A stretch of 64,000 bases of DNA, from the NCBI RefSeq assembly GCF_022489035.1, contig NZ_JAKVTV010000001.1, positions 62,001-126,000 of the forward strand, written 5' to 3'. The notes beneath the pieces were generated by a model. The model was not told the origin of the DNA. It ran no database searches and saw only the letters and a program-made list of their open reading frames with translations. The stretch is from Christiangramia lutea. GTDB lineage: Bacteria > Bacteroidota > Bacteroidia > Flavobacteriales > Flavobacteriaceae. Shown in pieces: positions 25,466 through 34,338 of the stretch (position 1 is the first letter of the stretch; each line of letters opens with the position of its first letter). The translations under genes were made by a program, and so were the position numbers.

Positions 25466-26350
25466 TCAATTCTTTTCCCGGCTTAGCTGCTCACGATAAT
25501 CGGCTAAATTCTTCTTGATGTCTGGATCCAATTCTGGCTCTTTCACATCCTTATATTGGATAAGCTCCTCATAGAGGATCTTTGCTACCAGTAAGCGGGC
25601 AGTATCTTTATCATCTGAAGGAATAATATACCACGGGGCTTTTTTGGTGGATGTATTATTAATGGCGTCCTGGTAGCATTCCTGATAAGTATTCCAAAGC
25701 TTACGTTCTTCAAGGTCACCCGGAGAGAATTTCCAGTTTTTATTCGGTTTATTCAGTCTCCTCAGCAATCGTTGGCGCTGTTCTTCTTTAGAGAGATGAA
25801 GAAAGAATTTAAAAATAATGGTACCATTATTTGCAAGGTGCTCTTCAAATTTTTTGATGCTATCAAATCTTTGTTCCCAAAATCGAGTATTCACATCTTC
25901 TATAGATTTTATTCCTGGTAAATTTTCGTTTAGTAAATACTCAGGATGCACTCTTGTAACCAATACATTTTCGTAGTGCGTACGGTTAAAAACTCCAAAT
26001 TTTCCACGTTCGGGCAGGAGTACATAATGCCGCCATAGATAATCATGTTTTAGTTCTCTACTGGAGGGCGTTTTAAAACTATGCACCACCACACCCCTGC
26101 TATTAAAATCTTTGAAAACTTCTCTAATTAAACTATCCTTTCCTGCAGTATCCATTCCCTGAAGACATATTAGAACAGAATATTTCCCGTGGGCGTATAA
26201 TTTATCCTGCCAGTCTCCGAGATCTTTTCTGATCTGCTTCATCTTATTTTTAATATCCTCTTTAGATTCATTTAACTCCATACGGGTTCTAACTCCGGAA
26301 AGTTCAATTTTCGAGGTTACCTTTAATTTGGTGTGATCAATTTTCTCCAT
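25466..26350 (-). CDS. Polyphosphate kinase 2 family protein
   Basis: 294 residues, one PPK2 domain. The Walker A-type motif is GMDTAGKD (about 64-71), followed by FNSRGVVVHSFKTPSSRELKHDYLWRHY (Walker B region, substrate lid) and NRTHYENVLVTRVHPEY. Such enzymes move phosphate between polyphosphate and nucleoside mono- or diphosphates; which class cannot be settled by eye. It is divergent from the GNAT-like gene, and an 18-bp palindrome lies between them. Confidence 0.92.
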   Translation of the reverse strand: MEKIDHTKLKVTSKIELSGVRTRMELNESKEDIKNKMKQIRKDLGDWQDKLYAHGKYSVLICLQGMDTAGKDSLIREVFKDFNSRGVVVHSFKTPSSRELKHDYLWRHYVLLPERGKFGVFNRTHYENVLVTRVHPEYLLNENLPGIKSIEDVNTRFWEQRFDSIKKFEEHLANNGTIIFKFFLHLSKEEQRQRLLRRLNKPNKNWKFSPGDLEERKLWNTYQECYQDAINNTSTKKAPWYIIPSDDKDTARLLVAKILYEELIQYKDVKEPELDPDIKKNLADYREQLSREKN

Positions 26351-26358
26351 ACTTAAAA

Positions 26359-26376
26359 TATCTTAGCCCTAAGATA
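26359..26376. promoter_or_regulatory. 18-bp palindrome between PPK2 and GNAT-like genes
   Basis: TATCTTAG-CC-CTAAGATA, a perfect 8-bp inverted repeat with a 2-bp centre. It is 8 nt upstream of the PPK2 start and about 50 nt upstream of the divergent gene, so it may be an operator for either. A TATCTTCG box (26402-26409) beside the other gene resembles a -7 element. Confidence 0.5.
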
Positions 26377-26425
26377 CAATCTTTAGAAGAGTTAAATTTT
26401 TTATCTTCGCGCCAAAACAATCGCA

Positions 26426-27031
26426 TTGGATAAGTTAGAGAGAAAAGATATCATCGATAAGGTAACTACGCTATTAAAGGAGATCCCTTCTTCTATGGAT
26501 ATCGTAAAAAAGGGAGGAAATCGTGACGCGCGGTTTAGGTATCTTGCTACTCATATGGTAGATAAAGCCATTGAAAAAGATGCTCTTATCTTATCTGAAA
26601 ACCGCCAGGGAATAGCTATTCTTTTTAAAACCAGTAAAAAAGATGACAATATCTGGAAGGAGCTTTGGACTCAATTAAAACTGGTTGCGAATGTTACCGG
26701 GGTTAAGAATGCCCTTGATATTTTAAAAACTCAGAAGTACATCAAGAATCAGAGACCGCAGGAAGGGGAATATTTATATTGCTGGTTCTGGGGTATCCTT
26801 AAGGAGTACCGCGGTGCAGATACTCAAGTTGGGAAAGAAATGAAAGACGAATTCTTCAAAATAGCGCATGATACCGGACTGGAGCTATATGCAGAAACCC
26901 GTGGCAGAACAAATGCCATTGTCTACCAACGGGTTGGTTTTGATCTTTTTCATGAATGGGATCATCCAAGTGGTGACACCATGTATTTCTTAAAATATAA
27001 TCCTAACAATCCAAGAAATAAGCGGCCTTAG
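26426..27031 (+). CDS. GNAT-like N-acetyltransferase
   Basis: 201 residues, TTG start (the alternative Met is 22 residues in). The second half has YLYCWFWGILKEYRGADTQVGKEMKDEFFKIAHDTGLELYAETRGRTNAIVYQRVGFDLFHEW, which fits a GNAT pattern: acetyl-CoA binding segment in place of R-G-x-G, then the helix and the final beta strand. I do not recognise a specific substrate. Convergent with the regulator gene, overlapping by 4 nt. Confidence 0.6.
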   Translation: MDKLERKDIIDKVTTLLKEIPSSMDIVKKGGNRDARFRYLATHMVDKAIEKDALILSENRQGIAILFKTSKKDDNIWKELWTQLKLVANVTGVKNALDILKTQKYIKNQRPQEGEYLYCWFWGILKEYRGADTQVGKEMKDEFFKIAHDTGLELYAETRGRTNAIVYQRVGFDLFHEWDHPSGDTMYFLKYNPNNPRNKRP

Positions 27032-28194
27032 AATCTGCTACCGAAAAGTTCTACATCTTCTTCAGTAATTTGTTTTCCACCTAGAATGAAGAGACGTTCT
27101 ACTACGTTTCTCAATTCTCTTACGTTTCCTCTCCACTCGCTTTCTTTAAGCTTTTCCAGGGCAGCTTTTGAGAATTCTTTTTTATTGGTTCCCTGTTCAT
27201 TGGCGATCTTCTCGCTGAAGTAATCTACAAGTAGCGGAATATCATCTTTCCTGTCTTTAAGTGCTGGAACCTCGATAAGTATAACTGCTAACCTGTGATA
27301 AAGATCTTCCCTGAAATTATTTTCCTCAATTTCTTTTTTAAGATCTTTATTGGTTGCGGCAACTACCCTTACATCTACCTTTATATCCTTGTCGCTTCCT
27401 ACTCGTGAAATTTTATTTTCCTGAAGTGCACGTAGAACCTTTGCTTGTGCAGAAAGGCTCATATCACCAATTTCATCCAGAAATATTGTTCCTTTGTTGG
27501 CCGCTTCAAATTTCCCGGCCCGGTCTTTATTTGCCGAGGTAAATGCACCTTTCACATGACCGAATAATTCACTTTCAATTAATTCTGAAGGTATAGCGGC
27601 ACAATTAACTTCCACCATGGGACCTTTAGAGCGGTCGCTTTTCTGATGAAGCCAGTGAGCTACCAATTCCTTACCCGTTCCATTTGGACCGGTAATCAAT
27701 ACCCGCGCGTCTGTATGCGCAACCTTTTCTATCATCTCTTTGATATTCTGAATCTCTTCAGATTCTCCTATCATTTGGTAATTCTTGCTAACCTTCTTCT
27801 TCAGGCGGGTATTCTCTACTACAAGTTCCTTTCTGTCCAGGGCGTTTCTTACCGTGTTCAGTAACCTGTTTAGATCTGGTGGTTTGGAGATATAATCAAA
27901 AGCACCCATTTTCATAGTGTTAACTGCCGTATCTAAATCTCCGTGACCGGAAATCATTACTATCGGAATTTCAGGTTTTATCTTTTTCACCGCTTCAAGC
28001 ACCTCAACTCCATCCATTTTCGGCATTTTGATATCGCATAGGATAAGGTCGAAATCTTCATTTTTCACCAGTTCAACCCCAGCAAGACCGTCCTCTGCTT
28101 CAATCACTTCATAATCCTTACTTTCTTCGGTAAGTATTTTATTTAAAACTCTTCTTATCGACGCTTCGTCTTCTATTAATAAAATTTTTGCCAT
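27028..28194 (-). CDS. NtrC-type sigma-54 response regulator lacking HTH
   Basis: 388 residues. Receiver domain 1-120 with phospho-acceptor Asp54 (ILCDIKMPKMDG). AAA+ domain 145-375: Walker A GPNGTGKE at 169-176, GAFTSA (sigma-54 contact loop) at 216-221, Walker B TIFLDE at 236-241 and arginine-finger region REDLYHRL. The protein stops at residue 388, just after the AAA+ lid, so the usual C-terminal Fis-type helix-turn-helix is absent. Such activators work without binding DNA. It is the last gene of a five-gene operon; its ATG overlaps the preceding stop as TAATG. No histidine kinase is adjacent. Confidence 0.93.
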   Translation of the reverse strand: MAKILLIEDEASIRRVLNKILTEESKDYEVIEAEDGLAGVELVKNEDFDLILCDIKMPKMDGVEVLEAVKKIKPEIPIVMISGHGDLDTAVNTMKMGAFDYISKPPDLNRLLNTVRNALDRKELVVENTRLKKKVSKNYQMIGESEEIQNIKEMIEKVAHTDARVLITGPNGTGKELVAHWLHQKSDRSKGPMVEVNCAAIPSELIESELFGHVKGAFTSANKDRAGKFEAANKGTIFLDEIGDMSLSAQAKVLRALQENKISRVGSDKDIKVDVRVVAATNKDLKKEIEENNFREDLYHRLAVILIEVPALKDRKDDIPLLVDYFSEKIANEQGTNKKEFSKAALEKLKESEWRGNVRELRNVVERLFILGGKQITEEDVELFGSRF

Positions 28195-29096
28195 TAGAAT
28201 ATTGTGAATTTTAATCCACTTCTACCATAAAAGGTATTAGTTTCATTTATTGTATAAACATCATCCTGATTACTGTCTCGTAACCTTATATCATTTCTTA
28301 TTGTATGTCCTCCGTAGATATAAAACTTGAGGTGATCTGTAAGGCTAAATTCATAACCCAGCCCGCTTAGAACTATAGTCATGGAAATATTTTCTGCGAT
28401 ATTATCATTTCCGGTATTTGAAGGAGTAGCATCAAAATTTTCCTGAATATTCGCAAAAAAACCATCCAGGGTTACGAAGGCCTGGACTTCATGCCTGGAG
28501 TTAAAATAGTATTTTAAATTGGATTTTGGTGTCCCAACCGCGAAAGACCATTTCTCATCCCAACGCTTATAATAATTTACTATGGGTAAAGGAAATGGGA
28601 ACCCGGCTGTGGTTGAATATCTCAATCCCAGTATCCAACGTGTGGCATCATCATTTACAGGATCTTCTTTTCTTCGTATAAATATTACCGTTCCTGTATA
28701 AATGAGATCATCGCTAATAATATCTCCTTTAGAGAAGTTTGATGCGATCTTCACTCCCGTTTCAGCTCCAAATCTCCAATATTCCCCAATCTTAAAAGTA
28801 TATCCGAGAGTTGCCGTAAAAGACTGAAAACGGTCCAGATCACTCGTATCAAAAACTTCTGGGTCATTATATTTAAAATTAACATTCCTGTATTCCAGGC
28901 TGGGCACTAAATAAGTGCCTTCTTTTTTCATTCTTATGGGAAAAGCAGCAATAGCCCGGGCCCTTCTAAATGAATTATCTGAATTCTTCTGAGGAAAATA
29001 AGTATACTCTATCCTGGCCAGATCTGTTTGTTGGGCAATCCCTGCCTCACAAAAAAATAAAATCAGTAAAAGCAATAAAATTTTACGCATCATCAT
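28194..29096 (-). CDS. Outer-membrane beta-barrel protein (DUF6268-like)
   Basis: 300 residues from the ATG triplet at 29096 (MMMRKILLLLLILFFCEAGIAQQ, a signal peptide). A longer frame to 29150 would overlap MscS further. Alternating hydrophobic strands (LGYTFKIGEYWRFGAETGVKI, LGYEFSLTDHLKFYIYGGHTIR) and a terminal phenylalanine (SGLKFTIF) mark an outer-membrane barrel. The family fits DUF6268. It overlaps the mscS-type gene by 14 nt and the regulator by 1 nt. Function unknown. Confidence 0.75.
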   Translation of the reverse strand: MMMRKILLLLLILFFCEAGIAQQTDLARIEYTYFPQKNSDNSFRRARAIAAFPIRMKKEGTYLVPSLEYRNVNFKYNDPEVFDTSDLDRFQSFTATLGYTFKIGEYWRFGAETGVKIASNFSKGDIISDDLIYTGTVIFIRRKEDPVNDDATRWILGLRYSTTAGFPFPLPIVNYYKRWDEKWSFAVGTPKSNLKYYFNSRHEVQAFVTLDGFFANIQENFDATPSNTGNDNIAENISMTIVLSGLGYEFSLTDHLKFYIYGGHTIRNDIRLRDSNQDDVYTINETNTFYGRSGLKFTIF

Positions 29097-30018
29097 TATC
29101 CTCAAATTCTTCCTGTTTTTGAATATTGTTAGGGTAGAACATATGTACATCTCTTTGCGGGAAAGGAATCGTAATGCTGTTCAGCCTGAATTTATTATTG
29201 ATCTTAAACCTGAGTTCACTCTTTACTTTGGGATCTACAAAACTATCTGAAACATAAAAATGCAGTCCAAAAAGCAAAGCTGAGTCCCCAAAATCTTCAA
29301 AGAGGATAAAAGGCTCGGGTTTCTTCAGAATTCCTTTTTGTTCACGGGCACATTCCAGTAGTACCTCTCTAACCTTCTCCACATCGCTTCCATAGGAAAC
29401 GCCTACCTTAACTACTTCCCTTGTGGTCTTATGATTCTGTGTGTAATTAAAAACGGTATCACTAATGAACTTGTGATTCGGGATGATCATGACCTTATCA
29501 TCCCTGGTTAAAGCCCTGGTTGTTCTAAGCTTAATTTCAAAAACCCGTGCAACGCGACCATCCATTTCTATCACATCTCCAACTAGAAGTGATTTATCAA
29601 GTATGATGAATATACCACCTATCACATCCTGAAAAAGTTCCTGTAAGGCAAGCCCAAGTCCAACAAAAAGAGCAGCAGAAGCAGTAAGTAAAATTGTGAC
29701 ATCTACCCCTGTGGAACTCAGTGTAATTAATATTACGGTAAGATAGACGAAATATTTTATGAACTTAAAAACACTTATAAACTTCATTTTATCTTCATCC
29801 ATTAATTTGGATGTGATAAATGACCTGGTAATTCGAAGAACCACACTTGTTATCAAAAAGGCCAGAATGATGATAACAATAAGGCCTACTGTGATCTTAA
29901 TTTCCTCTCCACCAATAGAATAACTAAATCCTGCATTCCATATTTCCTTAATAAGCCCCCAGATATCCTGCTCGATAACTTCTGTCACCTTTTCCTTAGC
30001 CGATTGTTCCTCCTGCAT
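29083..30018 (-). CDS. MscS family mechanosensitive channel
   Basis: 311 residues. Three membrane helices: about 42-66, 87-108 and 110-135; the last (GLGLALQELFQDVIGGIFIILDK) is the pore-lining TM3 of MscS. The beta domain follows with DVIEMDGRVARVFEIKLRTTRALTRDDKVMIIPNHKFISDTVFNYT and a C-terminal alpha/beta part. It opens under hypo-osmotic stress. Overlaps the gene before and after in a five-gene operon. Confidence 0.92.
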   Translation of the reverse strand: MQEEQSAKEKVTEVIEQDIWGLIKEIWNAGFSYSIGGEEIKITVGLIVIIILAFLITSVVLRITRSFITSKLMDEDKMKFISVFKFIKYFVYLTVILITLSSTGVDVTILLTASAALFVGLGLALQELFQDVIGGIFIILDKSLLVGDVIEMDGRVARVFEIKLRTTRALTRDDKVMIIPNHKFISDTVFNYTQNHKTTREVVKVGVSYGSDVEKVREVLLECAREQKGILKKPEPFILFEDFGDSALLFGLHFYVSDSFVDPKVKSELRFKINNKFRLNSITIPFPQRDVHMFYPNNIQKQEEFEDNDDA

Positions 30019-30020
30019 AC

Positions 30021-31316
30021 TTAATATTTAAGCCATTTAAACAATTCTTTATAGGTGGGTTTCTTTCCATACATAAGAATTCCAACCCTATAGATCTTAG
30101 CCGATATCCATAATACTCCAAAATTGGTAGCTATCAAAATACTGATGGAAATAGCAATTTCCCACCATGGCACCCCAAAAGGAATGCGCATTAACATTAC
30201 GATAGGAGAAGTGAGCGGTATAATGGAAAATATTGTAGAAACAGTGCCGTGTGGATTTTCAACGACTGAAAAGAATCCTACATAAATCCCCAGAATTAAA
30301 GGCAAAATAATAGGAAACATGAATTGCTGGGTATCGGTCTCACTATCTACCGCGGCACCAATTGCAGCATAAATAGCGCTATAAAGAAAATATCCACCTA
30401 AAAAATAAATTACGAAAAAGCTAAGTAAACTGGCATAAGGCAGCTTCATTATATCTATCACCAATTGGTTGATCTCCGGCTGGGCGGCACCATTAATAGC
30501 TGCGGAAGCTGGTGTTTGGGCCTGGGCAGGGTCTATTCCTAAAAATGAAGAAACCCCCAGTAAAAGCACAGTCCCCAAAATGATCCAGACCGTAAACTGG
30601 GTTATTCCGGCAAGTGAAGTTCCCAATACCTTCCCTAATAAAAGTTGAAATGGCTTAACGGATGATACAATGATCTCGATAATTCGATTTGTTTTTTCCT
30701 CGATCACACTGCGCATTACCATGTTCCCGTAAATAATTATGAACATCATGAGCAGGTAGCCTGCTGCTCCCCCAAAAAACATTTTTATATAATTAGACAT
30801 TTTGGAGCTCTGTTCTCCGGAAAAGTTCTGTATCTCTACGTCGATACTGGCTTTCGCTTTGTCTATTTCAGAAATATCGATGCCCTTAGCGATTAGTTGA
30901 TCCCTGGTGAGTTTATCTGAGATCGTTTTTTCAATATTTTCTACGGTACCAAAACCTGGAGAATCTTTCCCTAAAAATTCAACTTCGGGTTTTCCAGTTT
31001 CTTTATCTAATTCAGAAATATGTATAAGGCCGAAATATTCATTTTCCAGTACTTCCTTTCGGGCTTCGGCGAGAGATTTTTTAGAATAATCCAGGTATTG
31101 CACCTGTTCAGCATCTTTAAATTCGGCCACGAATATCTCGCTTTCATCATATATTCCAATAATCTTTTGTTCGGTACTGTTCAGCATGCTTAAATATGCT
31201 ATCAAAATGATCATCCCTACGAATATAAGAGGACTCAGAAAGGTCATAATGATAAAGGTCTTATTTCTAACCCTTGCCAGGTATTCCCGGTTTATTATAA
31301 GCCTTAGGTTACGCAT
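30021..31316 (-). CDS. ABC-2 type transporter permease (NatB-like)
   Basis: 431 residues. A helix at about 20-45 (FIIMTFLSPLIFVGMIILIAYL), a large extracytoplasmic domain (about 50-190) and five to six helices in the C-terminal half (LLMMFIIIYGNMVMRSVIEEKTNRIIEIIVSSVKPFQLLLGKVLG). This is the ABC-2 permease pattern of NatB. It overlaps the ATPase gene by 8 nt, with which it forms the exporter. Substrate not known: the family exports sodium or small compounds. Confidence 0.88.
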   Translation of the reverse strand: MRNLRLIINREYLARVRNKTFIIMTFLSPLIFVGMIILIAYLSMLNSTEQKIIGIYDESEIFVAEFKDAEQVQYLDYSKKSLAEARKEVLENEYFGLIHISELDKETGKPEVEFLGKDSPGFGTVENIEKTISDKLTRDQLIAKGIDISEIDKAKASIDVEIQNFSGEQSSKMSNYIKMFFGGAAGYLLMMFIIIYGNMVMRSVIEEKTNRIIEIIVSSVKPFQLLLGKVLGTSLAGITQFTVWIILGTVLLLGVSSFLGIDPAQAQTPASAAINGAAQPEINQLVIDIMKLPYASLLSFFVIYFLGGYFLYSAIYAAIGAAVDSETDTQQFMFPIILPLILGIYVGFFSVVENPHGTVSTIFSIIPLTSPIVMLMRIPFGVPWWEIAISISILIATNFGVLWISAKIYRVGILMYGKKPTYKELFKWLKY

Positions 31317-32238
31317 TTTGGGTAACGGTTTTAATAAAAATATCGTTCACAGAAGGGATAACTTCAACAAAATGGTTGACTCTTGCCCTTGGCATAAGGT
31401 ATCTCAACAAATCATTTGAGGTTTCATTATCTTTAAGTTTGATAGTGAGCTTAAGGTCATCTTGGATACTTTTAAATTTAGCAGGGGCTATGGCGAATCT
31501 GTTCTCGAGATCACGGTGCAAGCTGGTTTCATCATCTGCATCTATCCCAACTTCATAGGTATTGGATTTATATTCTTTTTTTATTTCGGAAACCTTACCA
31601 TCCAGCAGTTTATTAGACCTGTGGATAAGTGCAATATAATCGCATAATTCCTCAACGCTTTCCATTCTATGCGTAGAGAACAAAATGGTGGCACCTTCCT
31701 CTTTTAGTTGCAGAATTTCGTCCTTGATAAGATTTGCGTTCACTGGATCAAAGCCACTAAAAGGCTCGTCAAAAATCAATAACTTCGGTCTATGAAGTAC
31801 GGTTATGACAAATTGTACCTTCTGAGCCATACCTTTTGAAAGTTCCTGGATCTTTTTATTCCACCAACCCTCCATCTCAAACTTTTTAAACCAATACCGG
31901 AGTCTCTCCTTTGCTTCAGATTTGCTTAACCCTTTAAGCCTTGCCAGATAAAGCGCCTGCTCTCCAACTTTCATTGATTTATACAAACCTCTTTCCTCCG
32001 GAAGATATCCAATATGTGCAACATCATTAGGGTGTAAAGCTCTACCATCTAGATAAACCTTTCCCTCGTCTGGCATGGTGATTTGATTGATAATACGAAG
32101 AAGGGTGGTCTTTCCAGCCCCATTGGGACCTAGTAATCCAAAAATGCTTTGTTTGGGAATATTTATTGAAACGTTATTAAGAGCAGTGAAGTTTCCGAAG
32201 CGTTTATAGATATTCTCGGCAACCAAAAGATTTTCCAT
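31309..32238 (-). CDS. ABC transporter ATP-binding protein (NatA-like)
   Basis: 309 residues. ABC domain 1-220: Walker A GPNGAGKTT (about 37-45), signature LSKGMAQKVQ (about 134), Walker B LLIFDEPFSGFDPVN (about 157) and H-loop STHRMESVEE. The C-terminal domain (about 225-309) is the extra regulatory part of the NatA/CcmA group. First gene of a five-gene operon: natA-natB-like genes, MscS channel, outer-membrane barrel, NtrC-type regulator. Confidence 0.9.
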   Translation of the reverse strand: MENLLVAENIYKRFGNFTALNNVSINIPKQSIFGLLGPNGAGKTTLLRIINQITMPDEGKVYLDGRALHPNDVAHIGYLPEERGLYKSMKVGEQALYLARLKGLSKSEAKERLRYWFKKFEMEGWWNKKIQELSKGMAQKVQFVITVLHRPKLLIFDEPFSGFDPVNANLIKDEILQLKEEGATILFSTHRMESVEELCDYIALIHRSNKLLDGKVSEIKKEYKSNTYEVGIDADDETSLHRDLENRFAIAPAKFKSIQDDLKLTIKLKDNETSNDLLRYLMPRARVNHFVEVIPSVNDIFIKTVTQNA

Positions 32239-32334
32239 ATAGTCATTTGAGAAGTGTTAAAGATATAGAAATAGGCAGAGACTTGCAGTCGATTAAGAAG
32301 ATTTTATAATTTACAAACCTCTCTAAAAATAAAA

Positions 32335-32361
32335 CCCACCCTTAATTAGATTAAGGATGGG
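32335..32361 (-). terminator. Rho-independent terminator of grpE-dnaJ
   Basis: CCCACCCTTAAT (32335-32346) pairs with ATTAAGGATGGG (32350-32361), one mismatch-tolerant G-T pair, followed on the minus strand by TTTTATTTTT. Confidence 0.8.
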
Positions 32362-32446
32362 AAAAAAATTGCTATGAAAAAGAAAAATTATCACTAAAAG
32401 AATTAGTGATTCTCAAATATATAAATTTTTTCTTAAAACCGGCTTT

Positions 32447-33559
32447 TTAAGAAAACATATCTTTAACTTTTTCAAAGAATGATTTATCACTTTTTTCGGG
32501 ATTTGGCTGGAAATTGTCATCCTCAGCCATTCTTTCGAAAAATTCTTTCTGCTCCCTGGATAGTGTTTTTGGCGTCCAAACGTTCACATGCACAAGTAAG
32601 TCTCCCTTACCATATCCATTGATACTGTTTATACCTTTTCCTCTAAGTCTTAAGATCTTTCCAGATTGCACACCTTCTTCCACTTTTATACGCACCTTCC
32701 CGGTTACGGTGTCGATCTCTCTGGATGTACCTAGAGCGGCTTCAGAATAGCTTATATACAAGTCATAATGCAGGTTATCACCTTCTCTTTGTAGACTTGG
32801 ATGTTCTTTTTCCTCAATGGCCACCAAAAGGTCTCCGGCAATTCCATTTCCAGGAGCATCATTACCTTTTCCAGAAACTTTCAATTGCATACCGTCTTCA
32901 ACTCCTGCCGGGATTTTAATAGATACGGTCTCTTCTTTCATTACCAGACCCTGAGCATCTGCTCCATCTGGTTTTTTATCGATCATCTGTCCGCTACCAC
33001 CACAGGTAGTACAAGGGGATGCCGTTTGCATTCTACCAAGAATGGTGTTCGTCACTCTGGTCACCTGGCCTGTTCCATTACAGGTATTACAGGTTGTGTA
33101 AGTAGTTCCAGACGCCTGGACCTTTCTCTTCACCTTGATCTTCTTTTCGCAACCATTTGCGATCTCTTCCAGAGTAAGACTTACTCTTATTCTAAGGTTA
33201 CTTCCTTTTGCACGACGCTGGCCACCGCCAAAGCCTCCAAAACCGGAGAAGCCGCCTCCAAAACCGCCACCAAAGATATCACCGAACTGGCTGAATATGT
33301 CGTCCATATTCATGCCACCTCCGCCGAAGCCACCACCTTCAAAGGCCTGGTGACCAAATCGATCATATTTGGCTCTCTTTTCCTGATTTCCTAAAACTTC
33401 ATAAGCCTCAGCAGATTTCTTGAACATTTCCTCGGCCTTAGGATCCCCTGAATTCTTATCTGGGTGATACTTTAAGGCCATTTTCCTATATGCCTTTTTT
33501 ATTTCGTCTGCTGAAGCATCCTTGCTTATGCCTAATATTTCGTAATAATCTTCTTTCAT
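32447..33559 (-). CDS. dnaJ: Chaperone DnaJ with half-size zinc domain
   Basis: 370 residues. The J domain (1-70) has the HPD motif at 32-34. The Gly/Phe-rich linker is at 70-115. The zinc domain contains only two CxxCxGxG repeats (C157/C160 and C183/C186) instead of the usual four. The C-terminal substrate-binding part follows ([21 protein letters not shown]). It stimulates DnaK and holds unfolded proteins. Preceded by grpE (32 nt gap) in the same operon. Confidence 0.95.
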   Translation of the reverse strand: MKEDYYEILGISKDASADEIKKAYRKMALKYHPDKNSGDPKAEEMFKKSAEAYEVLGNQEKRAKYDRFGHQAFEGGGFGGGGMNMDDIFSQFGDIFGGGFGGGFSGFGGFGGGQRRAKGSNLRIRVSLTLEEIANGCEKKIKVKRKVQASGTTYTTCNTCNGTGQVTRVTNTILGRMQTASPCTTCGGSGQMIDKKPDGADAQGLVMKEETVSIKIPAGVEDGMQLKVSGKGNDAPGNGIAGDLLVAIEEKEHPSLQREGDNLHYDLYISYSEAALGTSREIDTVTGKVRIKVEEGVQSGKILRLRGKGINSINGYGKGDLLVHVNVWTPKTLSREQKEFFERMAEDDNFQPNPEKSDKSFFEKVKDMFS

Positions 33560-33591
33560 GTTGGGTTTTTACAAATTTGTAAAAGCTGTTC

Positions 33592-34185
33592 TTATTTTCC
33601 GGTAACTACTTTTGGAAATCTAATGATTCTCTCACCTAGTTTATATCCAGGCTCAACCACATCAACAATCTTGCCTTTAAGTTCATCTGAAGGTGCAGGT
33701 ACCTGGGTAATAGCTTCATGAATTTCTGAATCGAAATCACTACCCTGCTCTACTTCCATCCTTTCAAGACCTTTAGCTTTGAGGGTTTCTTTAAGCTTGT
33801 TATGAATAAGCTCGATCCCTTTTAATAAGTTTTCATCTCCAGATTTTTTTAGTTCATTCAAAGCCCTGTCAAAATCATCCATAACTGGCAGCATAGCTGT
33901 CATTACTTCCTGATTGGCAGTCTTGAATAATTCAAGTCTCTCTTTTGAAGTTCGTCTTTTATAATTTTCGAATTCAGCGAAAAGCCTGAGAAATTTATCC
34001 TTTTCTTTCTGAAGATCTTCCTTTAGCTGCTCCTCTTCGGTAAACTCGCCATCTTTGGTACTGGTTTGCTTCTGAGTACTTTCATCATTTTCATCTACCT
34101 CATCTATGGCATTGTCTATAGCCTCCTCTACCTGATCTTTAAGATCGTTATTTTCGTCTTTTAATTTATCTTCTTTCCGACTCAT
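33592..34185 (-). CDS. grpE: Nucleotide exchange factor GrpE
   Basis: 197 residues. A long acidic N-terminal coiled-coil (1-70) leads into the GrpE head, ending in VEPGYKLGERIIRFPKVVTGK, close to the GrpE signature (GY-L-D-R-V-L-R-P-A-x-V-x-V). It releases ADP from DnaK. First gene of the grpE-dnaJ operon; dnaK itself is not in the window. Confidence 0.95.
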   Translation of the reverse strand: MSRKEDKLKDENNDLKDQVEEAIDNAIDEVDENDESTQKQTSTKDGEFTEEEQLKEDLQKEKDKFLRLFAEFENYKRRTSKERLELFKTANQEVMTAMLPVMDDFDRALNELKKSGDENLLKGIELIHNKLKETLKAKGLERMEVEQGSDFDSEIHEAITQVPAPSDELKGKIVDVVEPGYKLGERIIRFPKVVTGK

Positions 34186-34284
34186 CTCTTTAATTTTATC
34201 TTACACGCACAACGGGACAAAATCATTGCCAATTCTAACCAGATGTCAAAATGTCACAAGATATTTTTAGTAAATTATTATGAA

Positions 34285-34312
34285 TTGCCGAACCGGATTA
34301 CTCTTACATTTG
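34285..34312 (+). promoter_or_regulatory. Bacteroidota promoter of the YceI gene
   Basis: TTG (34285-34287), 17 nt, TACATTTG (34305-34312), matching TTG-N(17-23)-TANNTTTG. The start codon is 26 nt downstream. Confidence 0.65.
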
Positions 34313-34338
34313 CTGCCGAACTTTTTAAAACTTAAATA

